Below, in pieces: positions 39,223 to 47,510 of a stretch of DNA of 64,000 nt. The notes under the pieces were generated by a model, which searched no databases, was not told the origin of the DNA, and worked only from the letters and a program-made list of their open reading frames with translations. The stretch's first letter is position 1. Each line of letters begins with the position of its first letter. The DNA is from Fen-183 sp036504335 (lineage in GTDB: Bacteria > Acidobacteriota > Thermoanaerobaculia > UBA5066): assembly GCA_036504335.1 (NCBI GenBank), contig DASXVJ010000030.1, positions 1-64,000 of the forward strand, in the 5' to 3' direction. A program made the position numbers and the translations under genes.

Positions 39223-39942
39223 TCATCCCCTGAGCCGGAGGATCTCCTCCCGCACGCGGGCCATGAGCGACGCGCGGTCGTGGACGCCGAGCCCCGCGGT
39301 CGGGATGGGTCGGCCGACGCGCGCGACGACGGGGCCTCGGCGGATCACCATTCCCTGTGCGCCGAGAACGGCGCGGGCGCCCGAGACGGACACCGGGACG
39401 ATCGGAAGGCCCGACTTGAGCGCCGTGAGGAAGCCGGATTTCTTGAACGAGCCGAGCTTCCCGTCGCGCGAGCGCGTGCCCTCCGGGAAGACCAGGATCG
39501 AGATGCCCGAGGCGAGGCGGCGGTCCAGGCCGGAGAGGACGTCCCGGGCCCTGTCCGTCCGCCGGCGGTCCACGGGCACGAAGCCCGCGAGCCACATGGA
39601 CCAGCCCATGAACGGCACGAAGAAGAGCTCGCGCTTGGCGAGGAAGCGCACGTCCTGCCGGATCGCGAGGAGGAGCAGCAGGATGTCGATCCCCGACTCG
39701 TGGTTCGACATGTAGACCGCCTGCGGGAGGGCGGCGGCTTCCTCGGCGATCTCGAGCCGCGCCGGGATGCGGTTGAGCCAGAGGAGGCTCTTCGCCCAGT
39801 TGCGCGCCCAGAACAGATACAGCCGCCCGCGCGGCGGCACCCACGACGTCAGGATGGCGAGCGTGCCGAACAGCGCCGTCGAGACGGCGATGTTCGCCCA
39901 CCCCCAGGTCGTCACCAAGATGTCGCGCGGTCGCCCCGGCAC
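39223..39942 (-). CDS. plsC: 1-acyl-sn-glycerol-3-phosphate acyltransferase
   Basis: The 239-residue membrane-associated acyltransferase has SNHESGIDILLLL (the HX4D motif), the block FVPVDRRRTDRARDVL, FPEGTRSRDGKLG and VPVSVSGARAVLG. These are the four LPLAT motifs. It makes phosphatidic acid. The GTG start is six bases after a TACACT element, so it probably has its own leaderless promoter downstream of the terminator at 39981. Confidence 0.88.
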   Translation of the reverse strand: MPGRPRDILVTTWGWANIAVSTALFGTLAILTSWVPPRGRLYLFWARNWAKSLLWLNRIPARLEIAEEAAALPQAVYMSNHESGIDILLLLLAIRQDVRFLAKRELFFVPFMGWSMWLAGFVPVDRRRTDRARDVLSGLDRRLASGISILVFPEGTRSRDGKLGSFKKSGFLTALKSGLPIVPVSVSGARAVLGAQGMVIRRGPVVARVGRPIPTAGLGVHDRASLMARVREEILRLRG

Positions 39943-39948
39943 GCGCGG

Positions 39949-39954
39949 AGTGTA
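39949..39954 (-). promoter_or_regulatory. -10 element of plsC (leaderless-type)
   Basis: On the minus strand TACACT is followed by CCGCGC and the GTG start at 39942. The six-base gap is the same as for ccmC and mlaE. Confidence 0.45.
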
Positions 39955-39980
39955 GTCGCGAGGGCGAGCGAGGGCGGGAA

Positions 39981-40012
39981 GGGCCCGCGCCGCACGAGCG
40001 CGGCGCGGGCCC
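39981..40012 (-). terminator. strong 13-bp hairpin after the CARDB-like gene
   Basis: GGGCCCGCGCCGC pairs perfectly with GCGGCGCGGGCCC across a six-base loop, 12 bases after the stop at 40024. On the minus strand TTCCC follows, so the U-run is weak. Confidence 0.6.
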
Positions 40013-40023
40013 CCGGAAGAGAA

Positions 40024-40929
40024 CTACTTGGGCGGGGCCGCGCCCGGCTGCGCGTGCTTCGTCGGCTGCGGAGGCTTCGGGCAGCCCTTCGGCGCGCCCA
40101 TGTTGATCGGGCCCTTCGTGTTGTTCCCCTCGTTCGACTCGTTCACGAGGCCGAGCGGGTCCGCGATCGCGTTGAAGGGATGCGGCGCGTGCGTGACCAT
40201 GAAGCCGGGATCGGCCTGCAGGTAGTAGACGGGGATGAGCACCGTCTGGCTCGCTCCGGGCGCGAGAGCGTTCAGGAAGACGCCGTTTCCCCATCCGGGG
40301 TAGTCGGACGACATCGCCTGCACGAGCGCCTTGTTGCCGAGCGAGGCGGAGGAGGGAGAGGGCGCCGTGCCCTGGTTCTTGACGGTCACCTGGAACGTGT
40401 AAACCGCGCTCTGCGGCTTGCAGGCTCCCCATTCCTTCATGCCGAACTCCGTGACGACGAGATCGGGCTTCTTCTCGCCGCCGCCGGGCTGCGTGCCCGG
40501 CGCGCCGTCGCACGTGATCTCGAACTCGGCCTTGTTCGACTTGAAGCCCGCGCTCGCGGTCGGCAGCTCGATGCGGATCTGCTCCCACCCGGCGTAGTGC
40601 ATGCCGGGGGCGCCAAGCGTCCACGTCGTGTCGACGGGCTGGTGGAACGGGGCGGCCGTGAGCGTGAAGTGGCGGTCGATCGTGTCGATCCCGCCGTCGT
40701 TGCGGTCGAAGACGTACTTCACGGCGGAGGGGCCGGCGGTCTCGATCGAGCCGACGAACTTGATCACGACCGGGCAGGGGCCCCTGTACACGCGCGGCTG
40801 GGCCTCCAGCTTGGCGCCGATGACACGGGCCGCTGGCGCCGCGGCGGCCGCGCCGGGCTGGGCGGCGGCGGGAAGGGCAAGGGCCGCGACGGCGGCGGCG
40901 AGCGGGAGGAAGCGGGTGATGGAACGCAT
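40024..40929 (-). CDS. secreted protein with CARDB-like domain
   Basis: The 301-residue protein has a signal peptide of about 23 residues (ending AAAQ) and AAAGGAG in front of the ATG. The C-terminal half resembles CARDB/adhesion beta-sandwich domains: KPDLVVTEFGMKEWG, YTFQVTVKNQGTAPSPSS, ALAPGASQTVLIPVYY and VNESNEGNNTKG. The N-terminal half is a separate beta domain of about 130 residues with paired cysteines (GPCPVVIKFVG, FEITCDGAPG). It probably binds surfaces or ligands outside the cell. Its terminator is at 39981. Confidence 0.72.
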   Translation of the reverse strand: MRSITRFLPLAAAVAALALPAAAQPGAAAAAPAARVIGAKLEAQPRVYRGPCPVVIKFVGSIETAGPSAVKYVFDRNDGGIDTIDRHFTLTAAPFHQPVDTTWTLGAPGMHYAGWEQIRIELPTASAGFKSNKAEFEITCDGAPGTQPGGGEKKPDLVVTEFGMKEWGACKPQSAVYTFQVTVKNQGTAPSPSSASLGNKALVQAMSSDYPGWGNGVFLNALAPGASQTVLIPVYYLQADPGFMVTHAPHPFNAIADPLGLVNESNEGNNTKGPINMGAPKGCPKPPQPTKHAQPGAAPPK

Positions 40930-41129
40930 CAGAGCTCCTTTCGAGTCTGGCCCGGAGGCCGTTGGGGTTTCGCGTTGCGTGACCCGCACAACTTGGGCCG
41001 CCGCCGCTCCCGATTCAAGTGCAGCATGTCGCCCCGGAGCGGCGAAACGAGGTCTCGGCGCGCCATCCGGCCCGAAACCGTCTGGCCGCGCCACCGAACG
41101 CGCCCCGGCGTGACGCCTCTCACGGGGGA

Positions 41130-41351
41130 ATGATCTCCCCACTCCCACCCCCGACGCACCGGCCCGGCGGAGTCGAGCCGACGGTCGTGAACCTTCCCGG
41201 GCACGGCCCCGACCGCCTGGATTTCGGCGCCGCCTGGGACGGCGAGAAGACGATCCGCACGTTCAGCCTGACGTCGAACGGGAAAGGCTATCTGGGCGCG
41301 GAGATCCCGGCGATCGAAATCCTCGGGCCGCCGGAGACTCAGCCGAAGTAG
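41130..41351 (+). CDS. small orphan protein, possibly a fragment of an Ig-like domain
   Basis: From the ATG at 41130 (GGGGG upstream) the frame gives 73 residues. VVNLPGHGPDRLDFGAAWDG and KTIRTFSLTSNGKGYLGAEI look like part of a beta-sandwich choice-of-anchor or abnormal-spindle-type domain. There is no signal peptide. Codon use is normal for this genome. It may be a real small gene or the remnant of a longer secreted protein. It stands just before the mlaE promoter. Confidence 0.4.
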   Translation: MISPLPPPTHRPGGVEPTVVNLPGHGPDRLDFGAAWDGEKTIRTFSLTSNGKGYLGAEIPAIEILGPPETQPK

Positions 41352-41362
41352 CTCTGGCCCCG

Positions 41363-41368
41363 TAGAAT
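41363..41368 (+). promoter_or_regulatory. -10 element of the mla operon (leaderless-type)
   Basis: CGTAGAATCC has six bases between the hexamer and the GTG start at 41375. This is one of the clearest copies of the pattern. Confidence 0.5.
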
Positions 41369-41374
41369 CCTCCC

Positions 41375-42217
41375 GTGGCCCAGGGACAGTACGACTCGAC
41401 GACGCAGTACATCGCCGTCCTCAAGGAGCCGCTCTGGAAGATGGCGCGCCTGAGACGGTGGTTCGGGAACGTGTCGTTCCACCTCGGCGGGGTCGCCTGG
41501 CTCGTCCGGGACCTCGTACGCGCGTCGCGGGACAGGTGGGAGACGTCCGAGATCCTCCGCCAGATGGACGCGCTCGGCGTGCAGTCCATCTCGATCACGA
41601 ACCTCACGGCCCTCTTCACGGGCATGGTCCTCGCGCTCCAGACGGCCTCCGCGCTGTCGCAGTTCGGCGGAAAGCTCTTCGTGGGCCGCGTCGTCGTCCT
41701 CTCGATCACGCGCGAGCTCGGCCCGTCGCTCACGGCGCTCATGGTCGCGGCGCGCGTGGGCGCCGGCATCACGGCGGAGCTCGGGACGATGGCCGTCACG
41801 GAGCAGGTGGACGCCCTGCGCGCCCTCGGGGCCTCCCCGGCGCGCAAGCTGGTCCTGCCCCGGGTCCTCGCCGTGACGCTCATGCTGCCCGTCCTGACCC
41901 TCCTCGCGGACTTCATCGGGATGGTCGGCGGACTCTTCATCGCCGTCGTCGACCTGAAGATCGGCGCGTCGTTCTACCTGTCCACGGTCTCTCAGTCCGT
42001 CCACGTGAACGACATCCTCCACGGCCTGTTCAAGACGCCGTTCTTCGGGTTCGAGATCGGCATCATCGGGTGCTACAACGGCCTGAACGCGACGGGCGGC
42101 GCCGACGGCGTCGGGCGCGCGACCACGATCGCGGTCGTCATCGCGGCCATCGTCGTCCTCATGTCGGACTTCTTCCTGACGAAGCTCTTCCTCCTGCTCC
42201 CCCTGGGCCTCAAGTGA
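41375..42217 (+). CDS. mlaE: MlaE-type ABC permease for lipid transport
   Basis: The 280-residue permease has five or six helices and the MlaE/YrbE signature GPSLTALMVAARVGAGITAELGTMAVTEQVDAL. It forms the inner-membrane core of a system that moves phospholipids between the membranes. The N-terminal 60 residues are longer than in E. coli MlaE and hydrophilic. The next gene overlaps by four bases. Confidence 0.92.
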   Translation: MAQGQYDSTTQYIAVLKEPLWKMARLRRWFGNVSFHLGGVAWLVRDLVRASRDRWETSEILRQMDALGVQSISITNLTALFTGMVLALQTASALSQFGGKLFVGRVVVLSITRELGPSLTALMVAARVGAGITAELGTMAVTEQVDALRALGASPARKLVLPRVLAVTLMLPVLTLLADFIGMVGGLFIAVVDLKIGASFYLSTVSQSVHVNDILHGLFKTPFFGFEIGIIGCYNGLNATGGADGVGRATTIAVVIAAIVVLMSDFFLTKLFLLLPLGLK

Positions 42218-43017
42218 AGCCGCTCTCCGAGACCGGCGTGATGCGCATCCTCCGGACGGGGCTGCCCGCCGGGGCGCCGATCATCGAGTTCAAGGGCGTG
42301 TCCAAGGCCTACGGCGCAAAGCGCGTCCTCGACGACGTGGACCTCGAGGTCAGGCGCGGCGAGGTCCTCGTGATCCTCGGGGGCTCGGGCACCGGCAAGT
42401 CCGTGTCCCTCCGGCACATGAACGGCCTCGAGCAGCCCGACACGGGCGAGGTGTGGGTGGACGGCGAGGAGATCGCGCACCTGCCCGAGGAATCCCTCGT
42501 CCCGGTCCGCAAGAAGGTCGGGATGCTCTTCCAGAGCGGCGCGCTCTTCGACTCGATGACGGTCTTCGAGAACATCGCCTTCGCGCTGCGCGAGCACACG
42601 AGCTGGCCCGAGGACCGCATCTCCGAGCGCGTCGCGGAGGTCCTCGGCTTCGTGAACCTCGGGCGGGACGTCGAGCGCCTCCTCCCCTCCTCGCTCTCCG
42701 GCGGAATGAAAAAGCGCGTCTCTCTCGCGCGAACGGTCGCGCTCAAGCCCGAAGTCCTCCTCTACGACGAGCCGACGACGGGCCTCGACCCGGTGACGTC
42801 CATGACGATCAACCGGCTCATCAAGGACCTGAACTCGCGTCTCGGGACGACGTCGGTCGTCGTGACGCACGACATCGTCTCGGCCCTCTTCGTCGCGGAC
42901 CGCATCACCTTCCTCAAGAGCGCGCGGTTCGCCTTCACGGGCACACCGGAGGAGGCCAAGGCCTCGGACGTTCCCGAGCTCAGGGAATTCCTCTCGGCCG
43001 GCGAGTCTTTGGCATGA
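42214..43017 (+). CDS. mlaF: MlaF-type ABC ATPase
   Basis: The 267-residue ATPase has GGSGTGKSVSLRHMNGLEQPD (Walker A), LSGGMKKRVSLART (signature, in the SGGM form typical of MlaF) and VLLYDEPTTGLDP (Walker B). THDIVSALFVADRI holds the switch His. The GTG start lies in a GTGA overlap with mlaE. The protein drives the MlaE-MlaD complex. Confidence 0.93.
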   Translation: MKPLSETGVMRILRTGLPAGAPIIEFKGVSKAYGAKRVLDDVDLEVRRGEVLVILGGSGTGKSVSLRHMNGLEQPDTGEVWVDGEEIAHLPEESLVPVRKKVGMLFQSGALFDSMTVFENIAFALREHTSWPEDRISERVAEVLGFVNLGRDVERLLPSSLSGGMKKRVSLARTVALKPEVLLYDEPTTGLDPVTSMTINRLIKDLNSRLGTTSVVVTHDIVSALFVADRITFLKSARFAFTGTPEEAKASDVPELREFLSAGESLA

Positions 43018-43039
43018 TGCGCACGGAGCAGCCTTCCCG

Positions 43040-44212
43040 ATGGTGAGAGCCGACATCCGGACGAAGACGCGCGTCGGGGTCATCCTCTTCGCGTCTTTCA
43101 TCCTCCTCGCGGGGGCGCTGCTCTTCATCGGCGGGACGAAGGGGTTCTTCGTGCGGCGCACGTCGTACTTCGCGCGCTTCCCGAACTCCCAGGGGTTGCT
43201 GCCCGGCAACCAGGTGCGCCTCGCGGGCGTCGTCGTGGGCGCCGTGCGCAACATCGACGTGCCCCGCGCCCCCGGCCAGGACCTGACGATGCACTTCGAC
43301 ATCGAACGCAAGTACCAGCATCTGGTCAAGACGGACAGCCGCGCGGAGATCAAGACGATCGGCCTCCTCGGCGACAAGTACCTCGAGGTGACGCCCGGCT
43401 CGCCCGACAAGCCCGACCTCGATCCCGACCACGAAATCATCGCGTTCCGCGGCGCCGAGCTCGACAAGATCCTCGCGGGATCGGGCGATCTCGTGGACAA
43501 CGTCGTTGCGATCTCGAAGTCCCTCAAGAACATCCTCGGCCGCACGGAAAAGGGCGAGGGCTTCCTCGGCGAGATCACGTCGGAGTCGAAGAACGGCGCG
43601 GAGCTCTCGAAGTCGCTCCGCCAGACGCTCGACAACCTGAATGGCCTCGTCGTCGACGTCCGGCAGGGGCGCGGGCTCGTCGGGCGGCTCCTGCACGACG
43701 AGAAGGCGGCGGACGACGTCCTCGCGGAGCTCAAGGGCGCGACGGCCTCCCTCAATCGCATCCTCGCGACGGTCGAGAAGGGCACCGCCACGGGCGAGGG
43801 CCTCGTCCCCGCGCTCCTCTCCGACCCGGAAGGCAAGAAGAAGTTCTTCGCGATGGTCGACTCCCTCAAGACGACCGCGGACGGGCTCGCGTCCTTCTCG
43901 AAGGACCTCTCCGGCGGAAGCGGGCTCCTCCCGAAGCTCGTCAAGGACGAGGCGTTCGCTAAGGACTTCACGAACGACCTGAAGAAGCTGTCCTCGCACC
44001 TCGCGAACGTCGCCGCGAAGCTCGACTCCTCGGACGGGACGGCCGGACGCCTCATCGCGGACCCGGCCGTCGCCGACGCGATCAACGACATCCTCGTCGG
44101 GATCAACGAGAGCAAGACGCTGCGCTGGCTGGTCCGCGACCGGCAGAAGGCGGGGATCCAGAAGCGCTACGAGGACGTGCAGAAGGCGCCTGTCCCGGCT
44201 CCGGCGCCGTGA
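43040..44212 (+). CDS. mlaD: MlaD-like MCE-domain protein with repeated C-terminal tail
   Basis: The 390-residue protein has one N-terminal membrane helix (about 10-32) and an MCE domain (about 38-120). The MCE domain holds GLLPGNQVRLAGVVVGAVRNI and IKTIGLLGDKYLEVTPG. About 250 residues of helical tail follow. They contain three related units beginning GRGLVGRLLHDEKAADDV, GEGLVPALLSDPEGKKKF and GSGLLPKLVKDEAFAKDF, then GTAGRLIADPAVADAI. Long tails of this sort form periplasm-spanning tubes or needles in other MCE proteins. MlaA, MlaB and MlaC are not in the window. Confidence 0.88.
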   Translation: MVRADIRTKTRVGVILFASFILLAGALLFIGGTKGFFVRRTSYFARFPNSQGLLPGNQVRLAGVVVGAVRNIDVPRAPGQDLTMHFDIERKYQHLVKTDSRAEIKTIGLLGDKYLEVTPGSPDKPDLDPDHEIIAFRGAELDKILAGSGDLVDNVVAISKSLKNILGRTEKGEGFLGEITSESKNGAELSKSLRQTLDNLNGLVVDVRQGRGLVGRLLHDEKAADDVLAELKGATASLNRILATVEKGTATGEGLVPALLSDPEGKKKFFAMVDSLKTTADGLASFSKDLSGGSGLLPKLVKDEAFAKDFTNDLKKLSSHLANVAAKLDSSDGTAGRLIADPAVADAINDILVGINESKTLRWLVRDRQKAGIQKRYEDVQKAPVPAPAP

Positions 44213-45234
44213 GCCGCGTCCTCGTCGCCGGAGGCGCCGGGTTCCTCGGCGCCGCCATCGCCCGCCAGCTTCTCGGCGCGGGCGAGGACGTCTTCCTGCT
44301 CGACACGTTCGACGACGCGGGCGAGGGCCGCGCACTGAAGGAAGAACGGGCCGCCTCCGTGAAACGCCACCCGCGCCTCACGGTCGTCCGAGGGGACGGA
44401 ACGGACGCGGACTTCCTCGAGGCGGTCTTCGCCGAGCACCGTCCGGCCGCCGTCGTCAACGCGATGCGCCTCCCGCTCGACGCGGCAGGCCTCGGCCCGC
44501 TCATCGAGGCCTCCCGGCAGGCCGGCGTCGGCGTCGTCGTCCACCTCTCGGACGCCGCGCTCTACGGCCCCAGAGGCGAGGCGGACCTCCGGGCGCGCGA
44601 AGACGAGCCGATCGAGCCGGGCGAGGACCGCGACCTCCTCGCGAAGGCGGCCGAAGAGGAGGCCCTCCTCGCGTCCGGCCTCCCCTTCGTGATCCTGCGC
44701 GTGTTCGCCGCGGCCGGGCCGGGCGCCGGGCCCGCGCGCTTCCCGATCGACTCCCTCGAGGCGCTCCTCGCCGGCGAGGAGGTCTTTCTGCCGGACGACG
44801 CGCCGCGCGACTTCGTGCACCCGCAGGACGTCGTGCGTGGCGTCCTCTTCGCGCTGCGCAAGCGCCCGATCGGCGAAGTCGTCAACCTCGGCTTCGGCCT
44901 CGCCGTGAAGCCGTCCGAGGTCGTGCGCGCCCTCGCGGTGCGTGCGGCCCGCGAATGCCGGCTGACCGTGCAGGGCGAAGCGTCGCGCGCGCCCCGCATC
45001 GCCGACATGGAAAAGGCGTGGCAGGCGCTCGGCTTCTCCCCGCAGCTCGGCCTCGGCGAGATCGTCTGGGACACGGTCCGCGCCCGCCTCTTCCCCGCCG
45101 AGGCGGCCCGCGCCTACCAGCCGGCCGACGCGCCCGCGGCGCCCCCCGCCGAGCCCCCGAAGCCCGTGTCCCGGCGCGAGCTCTTCGGCATGTTCCGCCG
45201 CCCGTTCGACGGCGCGAAGAAGCCCGGCTCCTGA
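44209..45234 (+). CDS. NAD-dependent epimerase/dehydratase-like protein, catalytic Tyr not evident
   Basis: The 341-residue extended SDR has AGGAGFLGAAIARQLL for NAD binding and HLSDAALYGPRGE at the active-site Ser/Thr region. VILRVFAAAGPG and DFVHPQDVVRGVLFAL also match. The normal YxxxK is replaced by DLLAK in the expected place, so catalysis is doubtful. The C-terminal 45 residues are Pro/Ala-rich and end in RRELFGMFRRPFDGAKK. The GTG start overlaps mlaD by four bases, tying it to the lipid-transport operon. Confidence 0.8.
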   Translation: MSRVLVAGGAGFLGAAIARQLLGAGEDVFLLDTFDDAGEGRALKEERAASVKRHPRLTVVRGDGTDADFLEAVFAEHRPAAVVNAMRLPLDAAGLGPLIEASRQAGVGVVVHLSDAALYGPRGEADLRAREDEPIEPGEDRDLLAKAAEEEALLASGLPFVILRVFAAAGPGAGPARFPIDSLEALLAGEEVFLPDDAPRDFVHPQDVVRGVLFALRKRPIGEVVNLGFGLAVKPSEVVRALAVRAARECRLTVQGEASRAPRIADMEKAWQALGFSPQLGLGEIVWDTVRARLFPAEAARAYQPADAPAAPPAEPPKPVSRRELFGMFRRPFDGAKKPGS

Positions 45235-45242
45235 GCCGCACC

Positions 45243-46142
45243 ATGCGCGCGCTCGTCTTCGAGAAGGGCAACGCCACCGTACGCGACGTGCGGCGGCCCG
45301 TGCCGCGCAGAGGCTTCGCTCTCGTCCGCGTCCTGCTTTCCGGGATCTGCAACACGGACCTCGAGCTGAAGCGCGGATATCACGGCTTCTCGGGCATCCC
45401 CGGCCACGAGTTCGTCGGCGTGGTCGAGGGCCCGTCGTCCTCTCCGCTCCTCGGCAAGCGCGTCGTCGGCGAGATCAACCTCGGCTGCGGCCGCTGCTCG
45501 TGGTGCGCCGAGGGGCTCGGGCGTCACTGCCCGAAGCGCACGGTCCTCGGCATCCGCGGCCACGCGGGCGCTCACGCCGGGTGGCTGACCCTTCCCGAAG
45601 CGAACCTCTTCGAGGTGCCGGCGGGCGTCACCGACGAGGAAGCCGTCTTCGTCGAACCGCTCGCGGCGGCCTGCGAAATCCTCGACCAGGTGACGGTCGC
45701 TCCCGGCGCGCGCGCGGCCGTCCTCGGGCCCGGCAAGCTCGGGCGCCTCGCGGCGGCCGTCCTCCGGGCTGCGGGAGCGGACGTCGCACTCCTCGGGCGC
45801 GCGTCACGCGCGCGGCCCTCCTCGTTCGACCTCGTCGTCGAGGCGACGGGATCTCCCGCCGGCATGCCGCGCGCTCTCGCGCTCGTCCGCCCGCGCGGGA
45901 CGATCGTCTGGAAATCGACCCACCACGCCCCCGCCCGGTTCGACGCCGCTCCGCTCGTCGTGAACGAGGTCACCGTCGTGGGCTCGCGCTGCGGGCGCTT
46001 CGAGCCGGCGCTCGAACTCCTTCGATTGAAAAGGGTGGACGTCCTCTCCCTCCTTTCATCGGCATTCCCTCTCCGCGATGCGGTTCGCGCCCTGCGCTTG
46101 TCGGCGCGCCCCGGCGTCCTGAAAGTCCTCCTCAGGCCCTGA
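45243..46142 (+). CDS. zinc-dependent MDR alcohol dehydrogenase
   Basis: The 299-residue protein is short for this family (about 340). SGICNTDLELKRGYHGF and IPGHEFVGVVEG give the catalytic zinc Cys and His-Glu. CGRCSWCAEGLGRHC gives the structural zinc, and VLGPGKLGRLAAAVL the coenzyme turn. The Rossmann domain is about 30 residues shorter than usual after the first strands. The substrate is unknown. It starts eight bases after the epimerase-like gene. Confidence 0.85.
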   Translation: MRALVFEKGNATVRDVRRPVPRRGFALVRVLLSGICNTDLELKRGYHGFSGIPGHEFVGVVEGPSSSPLLGKRVVGEINLGCGRCSWCAEGLGRHCPKRTVLGIRGHAGAHAGWLTLPEANLFEVPAGVTDEEAVFVEPLAAACEILDQVTVAPGARAAVLGPGKLGRLAAAVLRAAGADVALLGRASRARPSSFDLVVEATGSPAGMPRALALVRPRGTIVWKSTHHAPARFDAAPLVVNEVTVVGSRCGRFEPALELLRLKRVDVLSLLSSAFPLRDAVRALRLSARPGVLKVLLRP

Positions 46143-46169
46143 AGTCGGGTCTCGACGCGCTCCGGAGGG

Positions 46170-46175
46170 TAGAAT
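46170..46175 (+). promoter_or_regulatory. -10 element of the ugd-uxs operon
   Basis: GGTAGAATCG matches the window consensus. The ATG at 46215 is 40 bases downstream with GGAGG before it, so this mRNA has a normal leader. Confidence 0.45.
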
Positions 46176-46214
46176 CGCCCTCCCCGGGACTCCCCCGCTG
46201 GAGGCTTTTCCCCG

Positions 46215-47510
46215 ATGAACATCTGCATGGTCGGTACGGGCTACGTCGGCCTCGTCACGGGCGCGTGCCTGTCCGATTTCGGCATGGACGTCACGTGTGT
46301 CGACAAGGACGAGGCCAAGATCGCGCTCCTCAAGAACGGCGTCTCCCCCATCTACGAGCCGGGCCTCGAGGAGCTCATCCACAAGAACGAGAAGGCGGGC
46401 CGCCTGCGCTTCTCGACCGACGTCGTCGAGGCGATCGAGCGCTCGCTCGTGATCTTCATCGCGGTCGGCACGCCGCCGAAGGACGACGGCTCGCCCGACC
46501 TGTCGTTCATCTTCGAGGTCGCCGAGTCGATCCGCGAGCACATGAACGGCTACAAGGTCGTCGTGACGAAGTCGACCGTCCCGACCGGCACCGGCGCGCA
46601 GATCGAGGAGATCCTCAAGAAGAACGGCAAGCACAAGTTCTCCGTCGTCTCGAACCCGGAGTTCCTCCGTGAGGGTTCGGCGATCGAGGACTTCATGCAC
46701 CCGGACCGCGTCGTGATCGGCTCGCGCGACGAGGAAGCCATCGCGATCGTGAAGGACGTCTACTCGCCTCTCTCGATCGCCGGCGTGCCGTTCGTCGTCA
46801 CGGACGTCGAGTCGGCCGAGCTCATCAAGTACGCCTCGAACGGCTTTCTCGCGCTGAAGATCACGTTCATCAACGAGATCGCGATGATGTGCGACAAGAT
46901 GGGCGCAGACGTCAAGGACGTCGCGCGCGGGATGGGCCTCGACAAGCGCATCGCCCCGCAGTTCCTGAACCCGGGCCCCGGCTACGGCGGCTCGTGCTTC
47001 CCGAAGGACTCCTCCGCCGTCGTGGACCTCGCCCGCAAGGTGGGCTACACGTTCGAGCTCATGGAGGCGACGCTCTCCGCGAACGACCGCGTCAAGGCCC
47101 GCATGATCGAGAAGGTCGAGGGCCTCTGCGGGAGCGTGAACGGGAAGCGCGTCGCGCTCCTCGGCATCGCCTTCAAGCCCGAGACGGACGACATCCGCGA
47201 GAGCGCGAGCCTCAAGCTCGCCGCGGACCTCCTCGCGCGCGGCGCGGACGTCGTCGCGTACGACCCGGCCGCGATGGAGAACGCCCGCAAGGAGATGCCG
47301 AAGCTCAAGCTCGCCGAGGATCAGTACGCCTGCATCGCGGGCGCCGACATCCTCGTCCTCGCCACGGACTGGAACCAGTTCCGAAAGCTCGACCTCCCCC
47401 GGATCGAGAGGACGATGAAGGCGAAGAACTTCGTAGACCTCCGGAACCTCTATGAGCCGAAGGAGATGAAGAAGGCGGGCTGGAACTACGTCGGGCTCGG
47501 GCGCGCCTGA
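46215..47510 (+). CDS. ugd: UDP-glucose 6-dehydrogenase
   Basis: The 431-residue enzyme converts UDP-glucose to UDP-glucuronate with two NAD. MVGTGYVGLVTGACLSDFG is the NAD-binding turn. STVPTGTG and NPEFLREGSAIEDFMHPDR are conserved blocks. GPGYGGSCFPKDS contains the nucleophile Cys261. The C-terminal UDP-binding domain has AFKPETDDIRESASL. It supplies the substrate for the next gene. Confidence 0.96.
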   Translation: MNICMVGTGYVGLVTGACLSDFGMDVTCVDKDEAKIALLKNGVSPIYEPGLEELIHKNEKAGRLRFSTDVVEAIERSLVIFIAVGTPPKDDGSPDLSFIFEVAESIREHMNGYKVVVTKSTVPTGTGAQIEEILKKNGKHKFSVVSNPEFLREGSAIEDFMHPDRVVIGSRDEEAIAIVKDVYSPLSIAGVPFVVTDVESAELIKYASNGFLALKITFINEIAMMCDKMGADVKDVARGMGLDKRIAPQFLNPGPGYGGSCFPKDSSAVVDLARKVGYTFELMEATLSANDRVKARMIEKVEGLCGSVNGKRVALLGIAFKPETDDIRESASLKLAADLLARGADVVAYDPAAMENARKEMPKLKLAEDQYACIAGADILVLATDWNQFRKLDLPRIERTMKAKNFVDLRNLYEPKEMKKAGWNYVGLGRA

